A stretch of 64,000 nucleotides of DNA, from contig NC_085861.1 of the NCBI RefSeq assembly GCF_034702125.1, positions 47,458,722-47,522,721 on the forward strand, read 5' to 3'. Every line of letters begins with the position of its first letter. Position 1 is the stretch's first letter. Below the pieces are notes generated by a model. It had not been told where the DNA came from. It was given only the letters and a program-made list of their open reading frames with translations, and did not search any database. Source of the stretch: Engraulis encrasicolus (Eukaryota > Chordata > Actinopteri > Clupeiformes > Engraulidae). A program made the translations under genes and the position numbers. Shown one piece after another: positions 56,641 to 64,000 of the stretch.

Positions 56641-57933
56641 CAGTATATCACGAAAGTGAATACACCCCTCACAGTTTTGCAGATTTTTGAGTATATCTTT
56701 TCATAGGAAAGCATTACAGAAATTTCACTTTGACACAATGATTAGTGACCTTTTAACAACATATTTAATCGCTTAAATTTCTTGTTCACTCAGAAAAAAA
56801 CAAAATACAGCCATTAATGTTTGAACATGTACTCACAAAAGTGAGTACACCCCAGATTAAAATCCGGTAGAGAAGGGGCTATGTTGGCTCGAATCGTCTC
56901 GAAATGAAAAGGGATGACAAGGGAGGTCATCAGTGTGCGTTTCAACCTTTCTTTGCATTGAACTTTTAAATTTTGAGTCTGCATCTGGCTTAAATAGATT
57001 GGTGTGAGATTTGAATGCAATCCTATGGAGAATGTCATGATCTGCTTCAGTAGTCATAGTGCATATTGACATGCATGTTTCTTTTAGGTGTATTTCAGAT
57101 TGCCAATGTTGACAGCATTCATGCATCCCCAAACCATGTCAGTCCCACTACCATGCTTGGCTTATGAGAGGATACACCTTTTTTGTAAAACTCACTTGTT
57201 TACCACCACACATGCTTGACACCATCTAAAGCAAATTTGTTTATCTTGGTCTCAGGAGAGATGAACAGACCAAGGATATGGATCACTGGAACCATGTCGT
57301 GTGATCTGAAGAGACCAAGATAAACAAATTTGCTTTAGATGGTGTCAAGCATGTGTGGTGGTAAACAAGTGAGTTTTACAAAAAAGGTGTATCCTCTCAT
57401 AAGCCAAGCATGGTAGTGGGACTGACATGGTTTGGGGATGCATGAATGCTGTCAACATTGGCAATCTGAAATACACCTAAAAGAAACATGCATGTCAACA
57501 TGCACCGTGACTACTGAAGCAGATCATGATATTCTCCATAGGATTGCATTCAAATCTCACACCAATCTATTTAAGCCAGATGCAGACTCAAAATTTAAAA
57601 GTTCAATGCAAAGAAAGGTTGAAACGCACACTGATGACCTCCCTTGTCATCCCTTTTCATTTCGTTTCATTTCGAGACGATTCGAGCCAACATAGCCCCT
57701 TCTCTACCGGATTTTAATCTGGGGTGTACTCACTTTTGTGAGTACATGTTCAAACATTAATGGCTGTATTTTGTTTTTTTCTGAGTGAACAAGAAATTTA
57801 AGCGGTTAAATATGTTGTTAAAAGGTCACTAATCATTGTGTCAAAGTTACATTTCTGTAATGCTTTCCTATGAAAAGATATACTCAAAAATCTGCAAAAC
57901 TGTGAGGGGTGTATTCACTTTCGTGATATACTG
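56641..57933. mobile_element. Tc1-type foldback element B (1293 bp palindrome)
   Basis: The ends CAGTATATCACGAAAGTGAA and TTCACTTTCGTGATATACTG lie between TA dinucleotides (56639-56640 and 57934-57935). Arms of 614 bp (56641-57254) and 622 bp (57312-57933) are nearly identical in reverse. Each holds the TIR, an internal GTACTCACAAAAGTGAGTAC hairpin, and a decayed 3' half of a Tc1 transposase gene with CATGGTTTGGGGATGCATGA. The right arm has an extra 10-bp GTTTCATTTC unit near 57665. The 57-bp centre (57255-57311) is single copy. It cannot encode a working transposase. Confidence 0.93.
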
Positions 57934-57939
57934 TACATA

Positions 57940-58830
57940 GACGTGTTACATTTAACTTGTGGTCTCATTATTATATTACAGGTACAACAGCACTTTTTCA
58001 CAAAGCAACAACAGAAGAGGACTCAAAGCAGAGTCCCTGTGCACAACCGGTGCCCAAGTGCTGGTGATGTGCAGTCAAAGTTATCTAAGGAGAAGGGGGT
58101 TAAATCACCAGTGTATCAGGATCCGGTGCATCTCTAATTTCCAGTCTAACACTGCTCTCAGCTACGTGGGGTACTCTGACTTTGACTCCTCTCCTCTCCA
58201 CCCCTCCAGCCACCGTCACCAGTAGATTCTCGTCTCTGTAAGGGGACTGGCTACGCCTGGCTTCATGAAGTTGAACTTATCCTTATCCTTATCAATCAAA
58301 TGCCCTGTGTATCAAGTTCGATGTTTATACATTCACTTTTCTCCATTTTGGCTATCTTTTGTAGATAGAATTTTCTGTTTCTTATCAGCATTTGCGGAAA
58401 CAAATAACAACACACACACACACACAAACACAAACAATAGCGGCAGATAACACTGCAGGCATAAGGTGACAGAGGCCATGTCATGACAAATATGTGGACC
58501 GTGGAAAGATCGGGGCCGTAATAAATATGTTTCTGATTTGATGTCCCTCTGTAGTTCACTGGGGACACACTTTGATAATCACCAGACAAGCTTTTTATTC
58601 AGTCTACATCCAGCCCCGAGGAAAACATCCCTCACTGTCAATTGTAGTGCACGTTCCAAAAACAAAAAACATAAAAGTGATTGATTCAAAAGCTGAACAT
58701 TCAAAATATTGGTAGGGTGATAAATAAACAGAGTGAAGAAATAAAAAAAGCTCCTCCGTTTTTTTCGGAGCGAAATAGCTCAAATTGTTGCATAACAAGT
58801 TAAAACAGCACCTTCGTTAGACACGCACAT
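57940..58830. other. Intergenic DNA with no recognised feature
   Basis: Unique-looking; a short (CA)n patch at 58410-58432. No gene seen. Confidence 0.45.
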
Positions 58831-58835
58831 GCACG

Positions 58836-58866
58836 TGCACACACACGTGCACACGCACACGCATTT

Positions 58867-58904
<38 letters not shown>
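58836..58904. repeat. (CA)n microsatellite
   Basis: CACGTGCACACGCACACG then a pure CA run ending directly at the hAT element. Confidence 0.95.
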
Positions 58905-58905
<1 letters not shown>

Positions 58906-60284
58906 AGTGCTTGACACTAACTTTTTCGCTTACCAGCCATTTTGGCTAGTGGTTTTCCTGATTCACTAGCCATTGGGCCTTTTCACTAGCCACAATTTTC
59001 TTAGCCATCATAGCAGCTTTAATTAATTATATAATAGGCTGTAGGCCCTAATAATGTAATGTAGGCTAATATGATATAATATAGGCCTAATATAATATAA
59101 TATAATATAATATAATATAATATAATATAATATAATATAATATAGGGCAATTAGAATTGTTAGGCCTATTAACTGGTCCATGCATGCATGCTATGCAAAG
59201 AACAGATTTACTGATCTGAGGAATGGCATAGCCTATAGTATATTTAGGCTACCATGCAGAAACACCAAGCACAGTGTTGTGGAAGGGCACAAATGTAAGC
59301 TACACGAGAGCAAAATATTTTCGTCTTTAATCTGGAGGGACTTCTTCATATCATATAGGCCTATCTGTGGAGGTCGCCGTCCAAATTCATGCGCAAAGTA
59401 GATAGCCTAAAGTCATTGCCAAGTTGACCGGTCCTCGGACATGGATGTGGAATAACACCTCTTCTGGAATATTTGCTTATAAATGTATCCACTAGAAAGC
59501 ACACACAGATGCGGTAACTACAGAAGGGGCTACGACTTCTTTTCATTCCGTTTAATAGTGAGTTGTAAAATACAAACGGGCGAGACGGGCACCTGCGAAG
59601 GGACATGCAATGGGATGCTTTTGTGCAGTCTGGAAGGCTACTACTGCGCGTTTTTTTAAGAACGGTTTGACAGTCGGGAACAACAGCACAAGAAACATGG
59701 AGGAATATTAAGGTATGAAGACACAGGCAAATCAGAAAATAATTTAAACCAAACATTATTAATGCCGCATGTGTCCTTGTCTTATCACTGCGCTAATGAG
59801 ACTTTCACAAGAGTAAGACAGACTGACATGTTTTCCTCTCGCTTTGGGCATTTTAATGACCACTACTACTAAGTAGGCTATTGTAGTAATGACAGATCGC
59901 AAAACAGGTCAGTTGAGATGAACTTCTCTACTTTATTTTCACGTGAAGGTTTCCAGTGACATTTCGAAGCGCACGCTGATGTCTCGGTAGCTCGCTGTCA
60001 CTCCTCTTCGCAAGACTAGCTCTAGGCCTATCAGATTCCTGGCTTGCGTGAGACACAGGTGACATGTGATACAGGTGCTTCATGGGTATTGTAGGCTCGC
60101 GAAATCGCATTGTATTGCTTTTGTAGCAAAGACGGTCCGAAGAAAAAAACTACAAAATGCGGTGCCTCATCATTCAGAATAGTAACGGACCCGCCAAAAT
60201 GGCTAGTGAACCTTCGGTATCTACTAGCCAACGCCGACTTTCACCCGCATTTGGCTACCTGGCGTGTGTTAGTGTTAAGCCCTG
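58905..60284. mobile_element. hAT-type element inserted in a CA array
   Basis: 1380 bp with ends CAGTGCTTGACACTAAC and GTTAGTGTTAAGCCCTG. ACACACAC and GCGCACAC border it, 6 of 8 alike. Subterminal CCATTTTGGCTAGTG faces CAAAATGGCTAGTG near the right end. The interior has an (AATAT)n array and TAGGCCTA words. No transposase recognised. Confidence 0.85.
59089..59144. repeat. (TAATA)n pentanucleotide array inside the hAT element
   Basis: About eleven ATAAT units. Confidence 0.95.
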
Positions 60285-60339
60285 GCGCACACGCACACAC
60301 GCACGCGCTAGCACACACACACGCAAACGCATAGACACA

Positions 60340-60474
<135 letters not shown>

Positions 60475-60564
60475 TCCAGCAGGCCTGTCCAGCATTCTGT
60501 CTGTCTCTGCAGTGTTTATAGCAGCTTTCTCTGGCAGCATGCGTCAGTGCAAGTATAATCAGTA

Positions 60565-61527
60565 GGGTGAACATTGGTAAAGTGGGACGATTTTAGAAAT
60601 TTCAGGTTTTCTGCCATTGTAGGCAAATGCCATTACATCACATGTCAAACTTTTATGCTATTTTTAAAATCTAGGGTGTCTTTAACAAAATTAAGCTGAC
60701 ATTTTGGAAATATTTTCATCACAGAAGAAATTATTTTGCTTTAAACAGTTCTGTCCAGGTTCAGAATGAACTTCCTGACCACTGGTAGAGTGGGACATTG
60801 CTGCTTTTTACATTTTATTTTATTTATTACACAATTGACATGGATATTTAAGTTTGTTATATGTGCATTTATGTAAAAACTGTTTGTTTACATACATTTT
60901 GTTACCTTTATATGAAGAATTTGTTGCATAAACCTGTTTACATACAACGCACCCATAAACCTGATACAGCAAGCAAATTACTACTGAAAAAGAGACTAAT
61001 ACAATATTTTATTAGTAATTTTCTTATAATAAGCCATTATAAGCCAGATTTTATTGAAATATAATACATTATTTGCTGTTTCACCATAAAAAATGTGCCC
61101 TGTCCCACTTTACCAATAGCCATTGGTAAAGTGGGACAGTGGAAAATGTGCCTCTAATTAAAATATTTTATTTTAAAAATGTATGAATTTTTAACATGAT
61201 GATACTTAATGAAGTCACCTTTCATATGAAAACAGTTGTTGAGGCCTAACATCAATTTTGAAAGTGCTAGGCCCTTAACATTATTGACCTCAGATTGCTA
61301 TGTCATTTTCAAAATCGTTGTTTTTTTGGCTCAGCCTTTGAATGACATGTTATCACGCCCCCCAGGAAGACATCACAACCACACTTAATATTATATTTTA
61401 AACATTACATGCTAGAGAAAATATATCCAAAAGATTTAATTGGCTACAGTAAAGCAATATGAAGATATTGATGATAAATGTTAACTGTCCCACTTTACCA
61501 GTTGTCCCACTTTACCAATGTTCACCC
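60565..61527. mobile_element. DNA element with six GGTAAAGTGGGAC motifs
   Basis: 963 bp with ends GGGTGAACATTGGTAAAGTG and CACTTTACCAATGTTCACCC, flanked by TA (60563-60564 and 61528-61529). The motif GGTAAAGTGGGAC or its complement occurs at 60576, 60784 (one change), 61102, 61125, 61487 and 61504. The 61102/61125 pair forms a palindrome with an ATAGCCAT centre. The rest is AT-rich with no transposase frame. The superfamily is not certain; TA flanks suggest Tc1/mariner-like. Confidence 0.85.
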
Positions 61528-61586
61528 TATGTTCCATGCTTCATTTAGGATGAGTCAGAGCAGCACATTTGTCCAGCACACTATTC

Positions 61587-61861
<275 letters not shown>

Positions 61862-62020
61862 TGCATGTGTGTGCGTGCCTCTGTGTACGTGTCTGAGCTT
61901 GACTGACCTACCGCCAGACAAAAGCAGCAGGAGCAGAAGTGTCTTGGTGGTGCTGCAGGACCCAAAGGCCTGAAGTTGCTCTGAGGAGCAGCGATGATCA
62001 TGATGATGATGTTGATGACT

Positions 62021-62026
<6 letters not shown>

Positions 62027-62074
<48 letters not shown>

Positions 62075-62095
62075 CGTGCGTGCGTACATGCGAGT
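62027..62095. repeat. (GT)n and (GCGT)n microsatellite
   Basis: GT run then GTGCGTGCGTGCGTAC. Confidence 0.93.
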
Positions 62096-62343
62096 GAGCG
62101 AGTGAGAGAGAGAGAGAGAAAGCAAGGAAGAGAAGGATAATGACACCGAGGCATAGAGAAAGAGAGAGGGGAAAGGGGGAAGAGAAAGAGAAATCAGAAG
62201 GAGAGGGGGCTGTGAATAGTAAGAGGGTGAACATGAATGAAGAGAGGAGAAAGAGGAGACATGTGACCATGGAGATGCTCACTTCATGCCTAAGTCTGTG
62301 GACAATGAGAATATTCTTCCAATCAATCCCTCGCTCACACACA

Positions 62344-62453
<110 letters not shown>

Positions 62454-62459
62454 TTCCTT

Positions 62460-62483
62460 CATTATTATTATTAGTAGTAGGCC

Positions 62484-62521
<38 letters not shown>

Positions 62522-62540
62522 TTAGTATTATTATTATTAT
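62460..62540. repeat. (TAG)n/(TTA)n trinucleotide array
   Basis: ATTATTATTAGTAGTAG, then about ten TAG units, then TATTAG and TTA units. Confidence 0.95.
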
Positions 62541-62559
62541 GCAAAAAATGTGTCACTAG

Positions 62560-63400
62560 GGAAAAACAAAAGGCAATTTTAAAAAGCCATTACTGTAGTA
62601 CTGTAAAGCCTCTCAAAGTGTAAAGTACATTTTTTATAATTCCACCAAAGTCCTCTTTTCCTCCTGGGAAAGGGAGGGACTCAATTTAAGGTTCTGAAGC
62701 TTGGATCTACCCAGCCGACACTGTTTTTTTAACGCTGCTAAAACTAGCAGTGATATCCATGGATACCAGTTACACTTCCCTGATTGGTGCTTGCTGTTGT
62801 TTTTATTGATGTTGACAATGAGAACAAGCCAGGGGACGCGGAGTACATCTGTTTTGACAAAATACAGACTTAGCGTTTGATAGTTCTATATTATCATCAG
62901 CTTTGCCCGAAAGTACATATTTCTGTTTTTACTTTTTGTTTGGGTTTGTTTGTTCAATGTCTTGTATGATTTTTTTTATTTTGTTTGTTTAGTTTTTCTT
63001 CTCATATTATATTTAGCTCGCTCTGGGTCTAGCGCTCTTTGCCAGACGCTGTGAGGTAGTCTTTAATTAGAGATGGAGAAATACATATATAGAGTTCTGC
63101 GTGGCTTTTAAGAAACCTCTTTATTTTGGTCCACGGTAGAAATCACAATACAGTACTTGGAAACAATAGCTGCTACGCGCCACCCGGACGCACGTTACCA
63201 CCCACTCTTCCGGCCTTCGCACCTACCCGCCCGCCGAGCCGGAGAGCTCGAAAGACATCGAGTTCGAGTTAGTCTCAGACGTTCTCACGCAAATGGCTTT
63301 GGAACAGTATTCTTAGATGTGCTTTTATTCTCTACCTCACAAAGGGGGGTAAGATATTGCGATGCTTGGATCTCTTTATAGGGTTTTTGGTCTTTTAGGG
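62560..63400. other. Intergenic DNA with no recognised feature
   Basis: T-rich around 62925-63010; GC-rich patch at 63175-63240. No gene seen. Confidence 0.45.
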
Positions 63401-63404
63401 CTTT

Positions 63405-63728
63405 ATGGGCAGTCATGGGTGAGCGGTTAGGGCGTCAGACTTGCATCCCAGAGGTTGCCGGTTCGACTCCCGACCCGCCAGGTTGGTGGGGGGAGTAATC
63501 AACCAGTGCTCTCCCCCATCCTCCTCCATGACTGAGGTACCCTGAGCATGGTACCGTCCCACCGCACTGCTCACCATGGGGCGCCACTGAGGGCTGCCCC
63601 CTTGCACGGGTGAGGCATAAATGCAATTTCGTTGTGTGCAGTGTGCAGTGTTCACTTGTGTGCTGTGGAGTGCTGTGTCACAATGACAGTTGGAGTTTCC
63701 CAATGGGCTTTCACTTTTCACTTTTCAC
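63405..63728 (+). mobile_element. tRNA-headed SINE, second family
   Basis: GGGTGAGCGGTTAGGGCGTC, GACTTGCATCCCAGAGGTTG and the B-box GGTTCGACTCCC form a good tRNA-like head. The body includes GGTACCCTGAGCATGGTACC, CACCGCACTGCTCACCATGG and GCATAAATGCAATTTCGTTG, and the end is a TTTCACTTTTCACTT repeat. It is longer than the other SINE (about 320 bp). Directly followed by a copy of the first family in reverse. Confidence 0.85.
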
Positions 63729-63851
63729 TTTATTTGTGATAGTACAGTGCGAGAGAGACAGGAAACGAGTGGGAAATGACCTGGGCCGAAATCGAACCCG
63801 GGTCGCCACCGTAGCAGCCCATTGCCCGACCTTTAGAGCCACGGTAGGGCC
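63729..63851 (-). mobile_element. tRNA-derived SINE, first family
   Basis: Read on the minus strand: GGCCCTACCGTGGCTC, GGGCAATGGGCTGC, the B-box GGTTCGATTTC, CATTTCCCACTCGTTTCCTG and tail TATCACAAATAAAG. It abuts the other SINE with no gap. Confidence 0.88.
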
Positions 63852-63909
63852 TATAGGTATATATGATGGGGGATAGAGCAATAAAACATTGTGATCCTTG
63901 GACCTTTTA

Positions 63910-64000
63910 AGATGCGTCCTAGCATCTCTATAAGAGGGTCTGTCCGTCTGTCTGTCTGTCTGTCCGTCTGAAACGCATTCATGAAATTGTAATTCCCTCC
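63910..64000 (+). mobile_element. Second copy of AGATGCGTCC element, cut by window end
   Basis: AGATGCGTCCTAGCATCTCT, ATAAGAGGGTCTGTC and a (CTGT)n array followed by CTGAAACGC match the left end of 12668-13768, which also has its tetranucleotide array and CTGAAACGC at the same place. Confidence 0.8.

Overview
The window looks like teleost fish nuclear DNA. It holds the last part of one recognisable protein-coding gene, BCKDHB (mitochondrial branched-chain 2-oxoacid dehydrogenase E1 beta subunit), on the + strand. The rest is intron and downstream DNA packed with microsatellites and transposable elements. Evidence for a teleost: two vertebrate-type BCKDHB exons with GT-AG splice sites, several copies of a tRNA-headed SINE, Tc1/mariner, hAT and PIF/Harbinger-type elements, LINE reverse transcriptase remnants of the kind found in fish, and very long (CA)n tracts. 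The order cannot be fixed; the SINE and the frequent TAGGCCTA motifs would fit a clupeiform, but that is a weak guess.

Layout. 1-25091 is upstream intron of BCKDHB, with no other exon found. It carries polypyrimidine tracts, CA arrays, MITEs, a foldback Tc1 element, SINEs and a 44-bp minisatellite. The penultimate coding exon is 25092-25178; a 65-bp tandem duplication ends at its 3' splice site. The intron 25179-39651 holds SINEs, hAT elements and GT/GACA arrays. The last coding exon is 39652-39792 (stop TGA). A possible spliced 3'-UTR exon with a poly(A) signal lies at 40919-41440. From there to 64000 no gene was found.

The downstream half is an unusually readable record of transposon insertion. 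Several elements have exact target-site duplications, so insertion order can be worked out. The best case is 52934-54791: a hAT-type element that took a Harbinger-type and a second hAT-type insertion, the latter itself carrying a third hAT-type insertion. Others are a near-perfect 1.29-kb Tc1 foldback (56641-57933), an internally deleted LINE split by a Tc1/mariner-like element (47371-49790), and a 963-bp element with six copies of GGTAAAGTGGGAC (60565-61527).

Most long open frames are translations of microsatellites (His-Thr, Cys-Val, Leu-Ser runs) and are not genes. No bacterial, viral, CRISPR or operon structure is present. No clearly new biological system was identified; the most unusual points are the nested transposons, the foldback elements, the repeated-motif element and the duplicated splice-acceptor region of BCKDHB. 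All family assignments are from reading the sequence, without database searches.
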